A stretch of DNA of 64,000 nt from Sulfurimonas sp. GTDB taxonomy: Bacteria; Campylobacterota; Campylobacteria; Campylobacterales; Sulfurimonadaceae. The stretch is from positions 1 to 64,000 of the forward strand of contig JAMORO010000061.1 of the NCBI GenBank assembly GCA_027063505.1, in the 5' to 3' direction. Position numbers and translations under genes: made by a program. The notes beneath the pieces were generated by a model. It was not told the DNA's origin. It saw only the letters and a program-made list of their open reading frames with translations, and made no database searches. Positions 39,293 to 50,794 of this stretch are shown piece by piece; position 1 is the stretch's first letter; each line of letters opens with the position of its first letter.

Positions 39293-42229
39293 GTGTATAA
39301 AATAGTTTTCTTGTTTTTTTCATTGGTATCTTTAGTATTTGGACAAAATATTATTATTGATAAGCAAGAAGTTAAGTTGACTGATTTTAAAATGAGTTAT
39401 TATGAGGATGCTACATCTAAAGTAGATTACTCAGAGGTTAGAAGTAAAAAGTTTGTAGACATCACTAATAAAATATCTCTGGGTACAAAAAACAGTGTCA
39501 CTTGGTCTAAGATTGTGATTACCAATGTATCGGATAAAAGTAGAAAACTCTATATTCATCATCCTCATGCATATCATTACAAAACATTGAACTTTTATGA
39601 AGAGTATAACAATAAGCTTATCAAAAGTGTAGATATTGATTTTAATTCGGATGTAAGTGAAAAATATATATATGGTGGAATCGCCATATATGAACTCTCT
39701 CTTGCTCCAAATCAAACGAAGACCATCTATATGCGGTCAAAATTTTTTTCGCATCAGTGGTTCTCTGTTATGATATATGACAAACAAAACTCAAGAAAAT
39801 CCCTTGTTAATTCAAATATTGATATAGCTCTTTTAGTGGGTGTCCTTTTAGCTTTAGTTATATATAATCTTTTAATATTTATCTCTTCTTCACGTAGAGA
39901 AAACCTCTATTATTCACTCTATCTTATTTTTGCTTCTATTTGGATCTCTCTGTCTTATGGACTTATAGCAAATCTATTTAATCTTTATGGTTCGTTAGTA
40001 TTTAAAATAAATTATTCATTGATGCTAATGCCAATATTTTTAATTCTATTTATTATGACTATTTTTAGTACAAAGAACAATTATCAAAGAGAACATCTGT
40101 TTTTACAGTCTGTAATACTTTTTATAAGCATAAATATAGTCTATGGATTATTTGATTTTATTGCTGCTTTAAAAATAGCAAGTCTATTAGCTGCATACAC
40201 AATAATTATTACATTAGTAACAACAGTCTCTTTTTATAAAAAAAGAAATCCTTTGGCAAAGTATTTTATTATAGGGCACTCATTTTTTATATTTTTTAAT
40301 ATATTAGCAGTTTTATTTTATAAGGGCTTGATAGAGTATAACTATATAACGAGTCATGGTGTTGGGATAGGTATAGCAACAGAGGCTATAATGCTTGCTT
40401 TTATTATTTCATACAGAATTAAACTACTAGAAGAGAAAGATAGAGAATTTCAAAGAACATTAGAAGATAAGGTTAAAGATAGAACAAAAGAGTTAGAGTT
40501 TGAGAAGTCTAAGGTAGAAGAAGCTACAAAATCAAAGTCAAACTTTTTAGCAACTATGAGTCATGAGATTAGAACACCGATGAATGGTATTATAGGTATG
40601 ACATATCTCGCTTTACAAACAGAGCTTACTTCTAAGCAAAAACACTATATGCAAACTATAAAATCCTCCTCCTCTTCACTTTTAAATATTATAAATGATA
40701 TTTTGGATTTCTCAAAAATTGAAGCAGGAAAACTGCAGATAGATAGAGTTGACTTTAATCTTTACAGGCTTTTAGATACGATTAAGAGTAGTATGGAGTT
40801 ACAGATGAGGGGGAAAGGCTTATCGTTTGAAATTACCTACAGTTCAAATGTATCAGAGTACCTTCATGGAGATAGTTTAAGAATTTCTCAAATTATTACT
40901 AACATAATTAGCAATGCACTTAAGTTTACAAATAGTGGTTATGTAAAACTGAATATAGAAAATAGAGATGGCATTTATCTCTTTAGTATTAAAGATAGTG
41001 GTATAGGCATTACACCCGAACATCAGATGCAACTTTTTAACTCTTATGCACAAGCAGATGAGAGTATTACAAAAAAATATGGTGGTACAGGTCTTGGACT
41101 GAGTATCTCAAAACAGTTAGTGGAACTGATGGGTGGAAAGATTTATTTTAGTAGTGAAGTTGGAATTGGCTCTACTTTTGTCTTTGAACTTACTCTCTTT
41201 GATGTAGATGAAAATTTTATAGATGAAGATTCCAAACTTGAAAACCTTAGCGATAAGCTACATCTCAATGGCTCAAATATTTTATTAGTAGAAGATGATT
41301 TAATAAACCAAGAGATATTTGTAGGTTTATTAGAAAAGAGTTTGATACATATTGATATTGCTAATAATGGTGTTGAAGCTGTATCTATGGTACAAAACAA
41401 CCTAAATAAGTATGAGCTTATATTTATGGATGTTAATATGCCAATTATGGATGGATATCAAGCAACAAAACATATAAGAGATCTCGATACAACTGTTCCG
41501 ATAGTTGCATTAACAGCAAATGCAATGAATCAAGATGTTCAAGATGCTCAAAGTGCTGGTATGAATGAACATTTAAGTAAGCCAATAATTGTTGAAAAAC
41601 TTTATGAGATACTTTTAAAATATATTTCAAAAAAATATAATTTTACAGATATGGAAGTGGAAAATAGGAATCAAGATAAAATTGTAATTCCAAGATTTAT
41701 GAATATTGATACAGAGATAGGACTGAAACGTTTAGATCTAAATAAAAAATTGTATCTTGAAATATTAAATAAGTTTTATAATAAATATAAAGATTTTGAA
41801 ATAGATATATCAGACAATAAAAATTTTAAACTACAGGTCCATACACTTAAAGGTTTAAGCGCAAATATTGGGGCTTGTAGTCTCCATAAATCTATGTGTG
41901 AGGTGGAAGAAAATCAAAATATTGATTTAGTACCAGAGATCTATATTGAACTTCAAAAAGTCCTTAGTGAATTAAAAGATGTTGATATTTTAGTTCAAAA
42001 GAAAGAGAATAAAGTAGAAGTGTCTGATGCTATTGTGTCTGAGATATATTTAGAACTTAAGGATGCGGTAAAAAGTGCCAGACCTAAAAATTGTGAAGTT
42101 ATTATGGAAAAGTTAAGTCTGTATAGACTAAATGACAAAGATTCGAAACTATTTGAGAGGGTGAAAGGGTTGCTACTCGAGTATAATTTTAAAAAAGCAT
42201 TAGAAGTTTTAGAGTCATATACTCGATGA
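39293..42229 (+). CDS. 7TM-DISM hybrid histidine kinase with receiver and HPt domains
   Basis: Secreted 7TMR-DISMED2-like region, 7 TMs, MSHEIRTPMNGIIGM, GGTGLGLSISKQL, FMDVNMPIMDG, HPt VHTLKGLSANIGA. Confidence 0.92.
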   Translation: MYKIVFLFFSLVSLVFGQNIIIDKQEVKLTDFKMSYYEDATSKVDYSEVRSKKFVDITNKISLGTKNSVTWSKIVITNVSDKSRKLYIHHPHAYHYKTLNFYEEYNNKLIKSVDIDFNSDVSEKYIYGGIAIYELSLAPNQTKTIYMRSKFFSHQWFSVMIYDKQNSRKSLVNSNIDIALLVGVLLALVIYNLLIFISSSRRENLYYSLYLIFASIWISLSYGLIANLFNLYGSLVFKINYSLMLMPIFLILFIMTIFSTKNNYQREHLFLQSVILFISINIVYGLFDFIAALKIASLLAAYTIIITLVTTVSFYKKRNPLAKYFIIGHSFFIFFNILAVLFYKGLIEYNYITSHGVGIGIATEAIMLAFIISYRIKLLEEKDREFQRTLEDKVKDRTKELEFEKSKVEEATKSKSNFLATMSHEIRTPMNGIIGMTYLALQTELTSKQKHYMQTIKSSSSSLLNIINDILDFSKIEAGKLQIDRVDFNLYRLLDTIKSSMELQMRGKGLSFEITYSSNVSEYLHGDSLRISQIITNIISNALKFTNSGYVKLNIENRDGIYLFSIKDSGIGITPEHQMQLFNSYAQADESITKKYGGTGLGLSISKQLVELMGGKIYFSSEVGIGSTFVFELTLFDVDENFIDEDSKLENLSDKLHLNGSNILLVEDDLINQEIFVGLLEKSLIHIDIANNGVEAVSMVQNNLNKYELIFMDVNMPIMDGYQATKHIRDLDTTVPIVALTANAMNQDVQDAQSAGMNEHLSKPIIVEKLYEILLKYISKKYNFTDMEVENRNQDKIVIPRFMNIDTEIGLKRLDLNKKLYLEILNKFYNKYKDFEIDISDNKNFKLQVHTLKGLSANIGACSLHKSMCEVEENQNIDLVPEIYIELQKVLSELKDVDILVQKKENKVEVSDAIVSEIYLELKDAVKSARPKNCEVIMEKLSLYRLNDKDSKLFERVKGLLLEYNFKKALEVLESYTR

Positions 42230-42245
42230 TCTTTTTTTAAAATTA

Positions 42246-42491
42246 TTATTCACACCATTGTCTTTCGCAAGGAACACCATCATGGTCTCCATCCATTTTT
42301 GTGTTTGGACAGTTGTTTATAAAATATACCGCTTCTTCACATGAACTCATTTGTGAACAGTGTGCTCTACCATCACATTGATATGCATCAATGCCCTCAT
42401 AATATTGGATATCAATATTCTCTTCTTCATAATCACTATCACTACTAAAGAGTCTAGTAACTAAGTATAATAGTAATAACACTTTTTTCAT
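42246..42491 (-). CDS. Excalibur domain small secreted protein
   Basis: Signal peptide; CSQMSSCEEAVYFINNCPNTKMDGDHDGVPCE. Confidence 0.85.
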   Translation of the reverse strand: MKKVLLLLYLVTRLFSSDSDYEEENIDIQYYEGIDAYQCDGRAHCSQMSSCEEAVYFINNCPNTKMDGDHDGVPCERQWCE

Positions 42492-42651
42492 TTTAACACC
42501 TAATAATTTTAATAAACTTATATAAAAACATTATAACACAGATAAATACTATATTCTTTTAAGAATTAAACTAGCTTGATTCTCTTTAAAATAACTTTTA
42601 CCCACATTTAGATATAATCCATTTTTAAAAACCAATTTTCAGGATTCCATA

Positions 42652-44868
42652 GTGAGCCAACAACTAGAAAACATTGAAGAACAACTAGCAAACCATAAGT
42701 TAAGTCAAGCAGACTATACACATATTAAAGAGATACTTAAACGCGAGCCTAACCTTGTTGAACTTGGTATTTTCTCGGCTATGTGGAGTGAGCACTGTTC
42801 TTACAAATCATCGAAAGTACACTTAAAAGGTTTCCCAACGAAAGCTCCTTGGGTTATTCAAGGTCCTGGTGAAAATGCTGGTGTTATTGACATCGGTGAT
42901 GGCTATGCAGCTGTATTTAAAATGGAGTCACATAACCACCCCTCTTTTATAGAACCTTATCAAGGTGCTGCTACTGGTGTTGGTGGAATTATGCGGGATG
43001 TATTTACTATGGGAGCTCGTCCTGTAGCATCTTTAAACTCTCTACGTTTTGGTAATGTTTTAAATGATGATGATACTGCTAAGCACCAACGTTATTTAGT
43101 TCGTGGTGTAACTGAGGGAATCGGTGGTTATGGTAACTGTATGGGTGTACCAACTATCGGTGGAGAAGTGAGTTTTGATGAGTGTTATAATGGTAACATT
43201 CTTGTAAACGCTTTTAACCTTGGTATCGCAAAATCTGATGAAATTTTTCTAGGTGTTGCTGAAGGTGTTGGAAATCCTGTAATGTATGTTGGTGCAAAAA
43301 CAGGTCGTGATGGTCTTGGTGGTGCAGTTATGAGTTCTGACTCATTTACTGAAGAATCAAAATCTCTTCGTCCTACTGTTCAAGTTGGAGATCCATTTAC
43401 AGAAAAACTTCTTTTAGAAGCTTGTATGGAACTTTTTAAGACTGATCATGTTGTTGGTATTCAAGATATGGGAGCTGCTGGTCTTACATCTTCTTCATTT
43501 GAGATGGCTGGACGTTCAGGGTCGGGTATGATTATGCATCTTGACAAAATTCCTGCTCGCGAAGAGAACATGACTCCTTATGATTTTATGCTTTCAGAGT
43601 CTCAAGAGCGTATGCTCCTGTGTGCTAAGAAAGGTTCAGAACAAGCGATCATCGATATTTTTGAAAAATGGGATTTAGATGCTGCTGTTGTTGGTGAAGT
43701 AACTGCTACTGGTAATATGGAACTTTTCTGGCATGGTGAGAAGTGTGCAGAGGTTCCTGTTGATCCGGTTTCAGAAGAAGCTCCAGAACTTAATCGTCCT
43801 ATGAGTAAACCACCATATCTTGACCTTATTAAAAATATCTCTATAAATGATTTTCCAGCTGTAACAAATCAAGAAGCATTTGAGACGCTTACAAAATCTA
43901 TGGAAGTTGTAGATAAGTCTTGGATCTATACTCAGTATGATTCTATGGTACAGACAAACACTATCAAAAATGGTGGGATGCTTGATGCTTCTGTTATCCG
44001 TGTAAAAGAGAATGGTAAAGCACTTGCTATGTCTGCTGACTGTAATGTACGTTTCTGTTACATTGACCCTCGTGGAGGTGGTGCTGCTGCTACTGTTGAA
44101 GCTGGACGTAATGTTGCTATGAGTGGTGCTCGTCCTTTAGCTATTACAGATTGTCTTAACTTTGGTAATCCTGAAAACCCAGAAGTTATGTGGCAGTTTG
44201 GTCAAGCTTGTGAAGGTATTAAAGAGGCTTGTGCAGAACTTACTACTCCAGTTATTGGTGGAAATGTTTCACTTTATAATGAAACAAATGGTGTAAGTGT
44301 TTTCCCAACTCCATCAATAGCGACTGTTGGTGTTAATGATGACCAAAACAATGTTTTAATGTCTAGCTTTCAAGGCACAGGCAATGCACTCTACCTAGTA
44401 GGTGAGTCTAAGTCTGAGTTTGGTGGTTCTCTTTATATGAAAGAGATCTGTGGTACAGTTGCTGGGACTATGCCGGTAATTGACTACAAAAATGAGCTTG
44501 CTCTTTGGGACTTAGTAATCGAAGCAAATAAAAAGCACCTTTTAGAGTGTGCTAAAGATGCTTCAAGTGGTGGTGTTGCGATAGCTTTAGCAAAAATGGT
44601 AGCAACTTCAGGTCTTGGTTGTGATGTGGAAATGACAGTAAGCGATGCAAGAGATATCTTTGCAGAGTCACAGAGTCGTGCTATTATCGAAGTAAAACCT
44701 GAAAATTGTGCTGCATTTGAGGCTATGTTAGATGAGTCCATGGCTGTTGAGAAGATAGGAACTGTTGGTGGTGACTCTATTAAAGTAAACGATATAGAGA
44801 TGAGTATGACTCAGCTTCAAGACAATTATTTCAATACATTTAAAACAGTTATTGAAAGAGATATATAA
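42652..44868 (+). CDS. purL: Phosphoribosylformylglycinamidine synthase subunit PurL
   Basis: [43 protein letters not shown] start. Confidence 0.98.
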   Translation: MSQQLENIEEQLANHKLSQADYTHIKEILKREPNLVELGIFSAMWSEHCSYKSSKVHLKGFPTKAPWVIQGPGENAGVIDIGDGYAAVFKMESHNHPSFIEPYQGAATGVGGIMRDVFTMGARPVASLNSLRFGNVLNDDDTAKHQRYLVRGVTEGIGGYGNCMGVPTIGGEVSFDECYNGNILVNAFNLGIAKSDEIFLGVAEGVGNPVMYVGAKTGRDGLGGAVMSSDSFTEESKSLRPTVQVGDPFTEKLLLEACMELFKTDHVVGIQDMGAAGLTSSSFEMAGRSGSGMIMHLDKIPAREENMTPYDFMLSESQERMLLCAKKGSEQAIIDIFEKWDLDAAVVGEVTATGNMELFWHGEKCAEVPVDPVSEEAPELNRPMSKPPYLDLIKNISINDFPAVTNQEAFETLTKSMEVVDKSWIYTQYDSMVQTNTIKNGGMLDASVIRVKENGKALAMSADCNVRFCYIDPRGGGAAATVEAGRNVAMSGARPLAITDCLNFGNPENPEVMWQFGQACEGIKEACAELTTPVIGGNVSLYNETNGVSVFPTPSIATVGVNDDQNNVLMSSFQGTGNALYLVGESKSEFGGSLYMKEICGTVAGTMPVIDYKNELALWDLVIEANKKHLLECAKDASSGGVAIALAKMVATSGLGCDVEMTVSDARDIFAESQSRAIIEVKPENCAAFEAMLDESMAVEKIGTVGGDSIKVNDIEMSMTQLQDNYFNTFKTVIERDI

Positions 44869-44883
44869 AGAGAAAGGAAAGAG

Positions 44884-45453
44884 ATGATAAAAAATATACT
44901 TGCGTTTATAGGAGCTATTGTAATAGTAGCTGGAATTGGAGCTTATACTAAATTTGGTTCACAAGTTGCTAAACTAGATGCTGGTGCAATGCCAGCTTAT
45001 ATGAATATGTTTGGTAGTGTTTTAGAACAAGGTGATCCTGCGACAGCTATGATGTTAGAGTTTGAGATACAAGAAGATGTGACTAATGAAGATGCAGTAG
45101 AGTCAGTTAAAGCACTTGCTGAAGAGTACAACATGCGTATCACTGGTGATATTAAGATGTACACTAAAGATGATGCTGCTCCTGATGAAGTAAAACATGC
45201 ACGTATCTTATCTCTATGTTCACTACATATCGCGAAAGTATTTTTAAATCACTCTCGTGCTTTTGGTGGTTTTATGCCTTGTAGAATTATGTTAGTTGAG
45301 TATGGAAATGGTAAACGCTACTTAGTTACAATGAACTTAGAACTTGCTATATATGGTGGTTATACACTCCCTCCAGAGATGTTAACACTTGCTAAGAAAG
45401 TACAAAAAGCTATGGTTGAGATTCCAGAGCGTGCTGCAGAGGGTGACTTTTAG
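44884..45453 (+). CDS. DUF302-like membrane-anchored protein
   Basis: N-terminal TM; HIAKVFLNHSRAFGGFMPCRIMLVEYGNGKRYL resembles DUF302 C-termini. Confidence 0.65.
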   Translation: MIKNILAFIGAIVIVAGIGAYTKFGSQVAKLDAGAMPAYMNMFGSVLEQGDPATAMMLEFEIQEDVTNEDAVESVKALAEEYNMRITGDIKMYTKDDAAPDEVKHARILSLCSLHIAKVFLNHSRAFGGFMPCRIMLVEYGNGKRYLVTMNLELAIYGGYTLPPEMLTLAKKVQKAMVEIPERAAEGDF

Positions 45454-45460
45454 TCACTCT

Positions 45461-46414
45461 CTACTTTATGTAAGAGAGAAGCTCTTTATCAAGAGTTTTT
45501 TTCTTTGATGTTACCTCTTCTATACTTTTAAAATTAAACCCAAATCTATCATAACAGATAACAGACTCATGTTTATCCTCTAGTAGTCCATCAATAGCGT
45601 TTACTACAAACTTATACGCCATAAGTCTATCTTTCACTGTAGGATTCCCTCCCCGTTGAATATGACCTAAAATACTTACTCTTGATTCTATACCTATTTT
45701 TTCTTGGAACCAAGTGGCTATCTCTTGAGAATTCTCTTTTATTCCTTCTGAAATTATAGCGATAAAGTAACGACGACCATTATTCATCTCTTTTTTAAAC
45801 TTCTGCTCATACTCTCTGAGATCATATGCTATCTCAGGAATAAGACAGAGTTCACTCCCTGAAGTTAAATGGGTTACAAGTGCTAAGTAACCACAATCTC
45901 TACCCATAGTCTCTATGACAAAGGCACGTTTAAAAGATGAAGCAGTATCTCGAATAGCATCTATGGAAGTTTTTATGATATTAAGAGCAGTATCGACCCC
46001 TAGACAGTAATCTGTGCCGTTTATATCATTATCTATAGTTGAAGGAATCCCACAAAATTTGATTCCACTCTCTTTGTAAAATATATCTAAGCCACGAAAT
46101 GAGCCATCACCACCAAGAACTATAAGCATATTTATATTTAACTTATCAAGATTTTTTTTAGCTATCTGTCGGTACTTCTTTTCCATAAAACGCTTACTTC
46201 TAGCACTTCCAATTTTAGTTCCCCCGCGTGTAATAATTCCTGAAACATCACAGTATGAAGCCGCTTTAATGTTATTATCAATTAAACCCTCATACCCATC
46301 GTAAACAAAATAGGGCTTAAGATTTTTTTGAAGTGAATACTCAACAAACTGCTTTAATGCAGGGTTCATACCTGAAACATCACCACCTGAACATAGTATT
46401 GCAATATTACTCAT
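45461..46414 (-). CDS. pfkA: 6-phosphofructokinase
   Basis: ILCSGGDVSGMNPALKQ, LGGDGSFRG, GIPSTIDNDINGTDYCLGVDTAL, ILGHIQRGGNPTVKDR. Confidence 0.93.
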   Translation of the reverse strand: MSNIAILCSGGDVSGMNPALKQFVEYSLQKNLKPYFVYDGYEGLIDNNIKAASYCDVSGIITRGGTKIGSARSKRFMEKKYRQIAKKNLDKLNINMLIVLGGDGSFRGLDIFYKESGIKFCGIPSTIDNDINGTDYCLGVDTALNIIKTSIDAIRDTASSFKRAFVIETMGRDCGYLALVTHLTSGSELCLIPEIAYDLREYEQKFKKEMNNGRRYFIAIISEGIKENSQEIATWFQEKIGIESRVSILGHIQRGGNPTVKDRLMAYKFVVNAIDGLLEDKHESVICYDRFGFNFKSIEEVTSKKKTLDKELLSYIK

Positions 46415-46510
46415 AAAAATCCTTTAGTTAATGGTTTGATTTTACCATTTTATAAACTCAATTTAGATAAAATTTCAATAATATTTTAAAACCTCGTAAA
46501 AGGATATCTT

Positions 46511-48049
46511 TTGGCAAAAAGAGCATTAGTAAGTGTTAGTGATAAAGCAGGCATAGTTGAGTTTTGTTCATCTTTAGTAAAAAATGGTTATGAGATCATT
46601 TCAACTGGTGGAACTTATAAGAAGTTAGTTGAAGCGGGAATTGCAGCTATTGAAATCGATGAAGTTACAAAATTTCCTGAGTGTTTTGAAGGGCGTGTTA
46701 AAACTCTGAACCCATATGTTCATGGTGGTATTTTACACCGCCGTGATAAGCAAAGTCACCTTGACCAAGCTAAAGAGCTAGGTGTTGAGTCAATTGATCT
46801 TGTTTGTGTAAATCTTTACCCATTTAAAGAGACTATTGAAAAGACTGATAATTTTGATGATATTATTGAGAACATTGATATCGGTGGACCGGCAATGGTT
46901 CGTTCAGCGGCTAAAAACTTCGATGCTGTTATTATCGTTACAAATGTAGAAGATTATTCTGAAGTTATCGATGCTATTGAGAATGAGAAAAATACAAAAG
47001 ATTTCCGTCGTGGATACATGATAAAAGCTTACGAGCATACAGCAGCTTATGACTCTATGATTGCAAACTATATGAATGAGCGTTTTAATGATGGTTTTGG
47101 TGAAAAGCAATTCGTAGTTGGAAACAAAGTAATGGATACTCGTTATGGTGAAAACCCACACCAAAAAGGTGCTCTTTATGAGTTTGACAAACATTTCTCA
47201 AACAACTTCACAACGCTTAAAGGTGAAGCGAGTTTTAACAACTTAAATGACCTTAATGGTGCTGTTAAAATTGCCGCTGGTTTTGGGAGTGATAATGCAG
47301 TATGTATCTCTAAACATGGTAACCCTTGTGGCTTTGCTATTAAAGATACACTTTTGGAAGCTTATACAGAAGCACTCAAGTGTGATCCTGTATCTGCATT
47401 TGGTGGTGTTGTAGCGGTAAATGGTACTGTAAATGCAGAACTTGCAGAAAAAATGAATGAGATTTTCTTAGAAGTAGTTATCGCTGGTCGTATAACTGAA
47501 GAAGCTCAAGAAATTTTTGCTAAGAAAAAACGTATTAAACTTTTTGAAATGGGAAGTGATAAACTTATTCTTGCTAATGATAAAAAAGATTTCAAACATG
47601 TTGATGGCGGATTTGTATTTCAAGATGCAGATGTTGTTGGTAAAGATGAAGTTAAAAATGCGAAGTTAGTTTCTAAAAATACAGCAACTGCTGCTGAAAT
47701 GAAAGATCTTGAAATAGCTTACAAAGTAGCAAGTCTTACAAAATCTAACTGTGTTGTTTATGTAAAAGATGCCGCGATGGTAGCTGTTGGTATGGGTATG
47801 ACTTCTCGTGTTGATGCTGCTCAGTGTGCTTTGAAAAAAGCAAAAGATATGGGTCTTGATGTTAGAGGTGCTGCTTTAGCATCTGAAGCTTTCTTCCCAT
47901 TCCGTGACTCTATAGATGCAGCAGCTGAGGCTGGTATTAAAAATGTTATTGAGCCTGGTGGAAGCATTAGAGATCAAGAGATTATAGATGCTGCTGATGA
48001 GTTTGGTATGAGTCTATACTTCTCAGAAGTTCGCCACTTCTTACATTAA
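46511..48049 (+). CDS. purH: Bifunctional AICAR formyltransferase/IMP cyclohydrolase
   Basis: [46 protein letters not shown] start. Confidence 0.98.
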   Translation: MAKRALVSVSDKAGIVEFCSSLVKNGYEIISTGGTYKKLVEAGIAAIEIDEVTKFPECFEGRVKTLNPYVHGGILHRRDKQSHLDQAKELGVESIDLVCVNLYPFKETIEKTDNFDDIIENIDIGGPAMVRSAAKNFDAVIIVTNVEDYSEVIDAIENEKNTKDFRRGYMIKAYEHTAAYDSMIANYMNERFNDGFGEKQFVVGNKVMDTRYGENPHQKGALYEFDKHFSNNFTTLKGEASFNNLNDLNGAVKIAAGFGSDNAVCISKHGNPCGFAIKDTLLEAYTEALKCDPVSAFGGVVAVNGTVNAELAEKMNEIFLEVVIAGRITEEAQEIFAKKKRIKLFEMGSDKLILANDKKDFKHVDGGFVFQDADVVGKDEVKNAKLVSKNTATAAEMKDLEIAYKVASLTKSNCVVYVKDAAMVAVGMGMTSRVDAAQCALKKAKDMGLDVRGAALASEAFFPFRDSIDAAAEAGIKNVIEPGGSIRDQEIIDAADEFGMSLYFSEVRHFLH

Positions 48050-48130
48050 GCTTCCTATATAATCACATCCTAGATTATAAAAAAAGTCTACGAAACAAAT
48101 TTTAAACACTTCTAATCAAGGTTTCTCAAC

Positions 48131-48165
48131 CTTGATTGACATCGACTCAACTCTTGTGATATAAT
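48131..48165 (+). promoter_or_regulatory. cbpA-hspR sigma70 promoter with overlapping HAIR-like HspR operator
   Basis: TTGACA (48136-48141), 18-nt spacer, extended TGa-TATAAT (48157-48165); CTTGATT-GACATCG-ACTCAAC (48131-48151) matches HAIR consensus at 12/14. Confidence 0.75.
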
Positions 48166-48211
48166 TCCACTAATCAAAAATATAAATAATTATGTAAGAA
48201 AAGGAAAGAAT

Positions 48212-49102
48212 ATGGCAAAGTCATTATATGAAACATTGGAAATAACTGAAAACGCTACAGAGTCAGAGATTAAAAAGGCTTATCGAAAGTTAGCTCGTCA
48301 ATACCATCCCGATGTAAATAAAGAAGCATCTGCAGAAGAGAAATTTAAAGAGATAAATGCAGCATATGAAATACTAAGTGATAAAGAGAAAAAACAGCAG
48401 TATGATATGCATGGTGACTCTATGTTTGGTGGACAAAATTTCCATGATTTTTCTCGTAGTCATGGAGGTGCAGGTGCTGGAAGTATGGAAGATATACTTC
48501 GAGAGATGTTCTCTGGTGGTGGAGGTAATCCTTTTGGTGGTGCTGGTGGAGGCAATCCTTTCGGAGGTGGTGGCTTTAGCGGTGGTTTTCAACAAGAGGT
48601 TAATCTTGATATTGAGACAAAAGTCACTATCCCTTTTATAGTATCCATCTTAGGTGGAAGTCATTCAGTTGCAGTAAATGGAGATAGATTTGACATAAAG
48701 ATTCCTGCAGGTGTGAACACAGGTGAGAAGATGCGTGTGAAAGGAAAAGGGCATGCTCAAGGTGGTCGTGTCGGTGATCTATTTTTAAAAATTACAGTAG
48801 CCTCAAATCCTGAGTATGAGAGAGAAGGGGATGATCTTGTTAAAACTTTTGATGTTCCTCTCTATGCCGCACTCTTTGGTGAGAAGATAGCAATCCAGAC
48901 ATTAGAGAAAGAGATAAAGCTAAAAGTTCCAGTAAATACAAAAAATGGACAGCGTTTTCGTGTAAAAGAGATGGGTGCAATGAATCGTAAAACTAAAGTA
49001 AGAGGAAATCTTTATTTAAAAGTAAATATAGTACTACCTAAAGTTGAAGAGTTAGATAAAGAGTTAGTAGAGATGATGAAAGAGAAACTTCCTAAGGAGT
49101 AA
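48212..49102 (+). CDS. cbpA: DnaJ-class co-chaperone CbpA-like (no zinc finger)
   Basis: J domain with HPD (YHPDVNKEAS), G/F-rich linker, C-terminal substrate domain; no CxxCxGxG repeats. Confidence 0.93.
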   Translation: MAKSLYETLEITENATESEIKKAYRKLARQYHPDVNKEASAEEKFKEINAAYEILSDKEKKQQYDMHGDSMFGGQNFHDFSRSHGGAGAGSMEDILREMFSGGGGNPFGGAGGGNPFGGGGFSGGFQQEVNLDIETKVTIPFIVSILGGSHSVAVNGDRFDIKIPAGVNTGEKMRVKGKGHAQGGRVGDLFLKITVASNPEYEREGDDLVKTFDVPLYAALFGEKIAIQTLEKEIKLKVPVNTKNGQRFRVKEMGAMNRKTKVRGNLYLKVNIVLPKVEELDKELVEMMKEKLPKE

Positions 49103-49105
49103 GAT

Positions 49106-49486
49106 ATGTTGCATAAATATGATGAACCAGTTTACTTGATAAGTATTGTTTCAAAGATCTTAGACATACACCCTCAAACACTTCGTCAGTATGAGAGAGA
49201 AAATCTCATCTGCCCATCACGTTCAAATGGTCGTATTAGACTCTACTCTGAACGAGATATAGATAAGATAAAATTGATATTACGTTTAACGAGAGAGTTA
49301 GGTGTAAATCTTGCAGGTGTAGATATAATTTTACGTTTAAAAGATAATGTAGATGGGATGGAAAAAGAGATAGCAGAACTTCGGCATGAGGTACAACTTG
49401 CTAAGAACTCTCACTCTGTTTCACCAGATAAGGCTCTTGTTACAACTCGTTCTATTTATGAGATGATTATTTTTGAAGAGAAGTAG
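49106..49486 (+). CDS. hspR: HspR, MerR-family heat shock repressor
   Basis: VYLISIVSKILDIHPQTLRQYERENLICPSRSNGRIRLYSERDIDKI; downstream of cbpA. Confidence 0.95.
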   Translation: MLHKYDEPVYLISIVSKILDIHPQTLRQYERENLICPSRSNGRIRLYSERDIDKIKLILRLTRELGVNLAGVDIILRLKDNVDGMEKEIAELRHEVQLAKNSHSVSPDKALVTTRSIYEMIIFEEK

Positions 49487-49493
49487 CTTTTTG

Positions 49494-50756
49494 CTACTCT
49501 TTTAGTCTCTCTATCTTCGCGCCAACTCCCTTTAACTTCTTTTCTAAAGAGTCATATCCACGGTCTAAGTGGTAAATACGGTGAATATTTGTCTCACCAC
49601 TCGATACAAGTGCTGCTAAAACAAGTGCTGATGATGCTCGTAGGTCTGTTGCCATTACATCTGTTCCACTGAGGTCTGTTTTTCCATTTACAGTAGCTGT
49701 ATGACCATTAAGTGTTATATCTGCTCCCATACGTTGGAGTTCACTTACATGCATAAAACGGTTTTCAAAAAGTCTCTCTTCAATGATAGAAACGCCATTA
49801 GCTTGTGTTGCTAGTGCCAAAAACTGTGCTTGCATATCTGTAGGGAAAGCAGGGTACTCTTGGGTAACTATTTTTACAGGTTTTATATCTTGTGAAGGAT
49901 GGATTGTAATAGTGGTATCTGTAGTGGTAAAACGACTACCCATCTCCTCTAGTTTTGCGAGTACAGCACCTAAATGCTTTGGTTCTACATTTGTAAGGGT
50001 GATTTCGGATTTAGTTATAGCCCCTGCACAGAGGTAGGTTCCCGCTTCAATACGGTCAGGTATAATTGAAAACTCTTTGATATTAATAAGTTTTCCACCA
50101 CTCCCTTTAATAGTTAAAATTGCAGTACCAATTCCTTCTATAGGAATACCGCTATTAAGGAGGACTTCACATAACTGAACTACTTCAGGCTCTCTAGCTG
50201 CATTTGTAATTACTGTTTTACCATGTGCGAGAGCTGCAGCCATAATGATGTTGGCAGTCCCTGTTACTGTAATCTTATCAAAGATTATATTACACCCTTT
50301 GAGACCTTCTGGAGCAGTTGCTTCAATATATCCTGCTTTTATCTCTATGTGAGCACCCATCTGTTCTAAGGCTTTAAGGTGAAGATCGATTGGACGTTGT
50401 CCTATAGCACACCCACCAGGAAGAGATACTTCACAGTGACCAAATCGTGCAAGGATTGGACCGAGTACTAAGATTGAAGCACGCATAGTTTTTACTATGT
50501 CATAGGTTGCTTTAGTCTCATGTAGAGTTGTTGTATTGACAATTGCAGCTCCATTATCAAATGAGACTGTTGCCCCTAAGTTCGTTAAGAGTTTTAATAG
50601 CGTTTTAATGTCAGCAACTTGTGGTAAGTTAGTTATATTTACAACATTGTTAGCTAAGATAGTCATAGCTATAAGAGGAAGGGATGCATTTTTTGCACCA
50701 GAAATATCTATAGTACCTTGAAGTGATTTAACACTTTGTGCTTTTAAGTAGTCCAT
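49494..50756 (-). CDS. murA: UDP-N-acetylglucosamine 1-carboxyvinyltransferase
   Basis: [39 protein letters not shown]. Confidence 0.97.
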   Translation of the reverse strand: MDYLKAQSVKSLQGTIDISGAKNASLPLIAMTILANNVVNITNLPQVADIKTLLKLLTNLGATVSFDNGAAIVNTTTLHETKATYDIVKTMRASILVLGPILARFGHCEVSLPGGCAIGQRPIDLHLKALEQMGAHIEIKAGYIEATAPEGLKGCNIIFDKITVTGTANIIMAAALAHGKTVITNAAREPEVVQLCEVLLNSGIPIEGIGTAILTIKGSGGKLINIKEFSIIPDRIEAGTYLCAGAITKSEITLTNVEPKHLGAVLAKLEEMGSRFTTTDTTITIHPSQDIKPVKIVTQEYPAFPTDMQAQFLALATQANGVSIIEERLFENRFMHVSELQRMGADITLNGHTATVNGKTDLSGTDVMATDLRASSALVLAALVSSGETNIHRIYHLDRGYDSLEKKLKGVGAKIERLKE

Positions 50757-50794
50757 GAGTCTCTTTATTAGTTATTTAATAAAGAGTATTATAG

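Noticed and set aside
48480-48600. GGTGGAGG/GGNPFGG-type repeats as a DNA repeat element
   Set aside because: Explained by the ordinary Gly/Phe-rich linker of a DnaJ-class protein.
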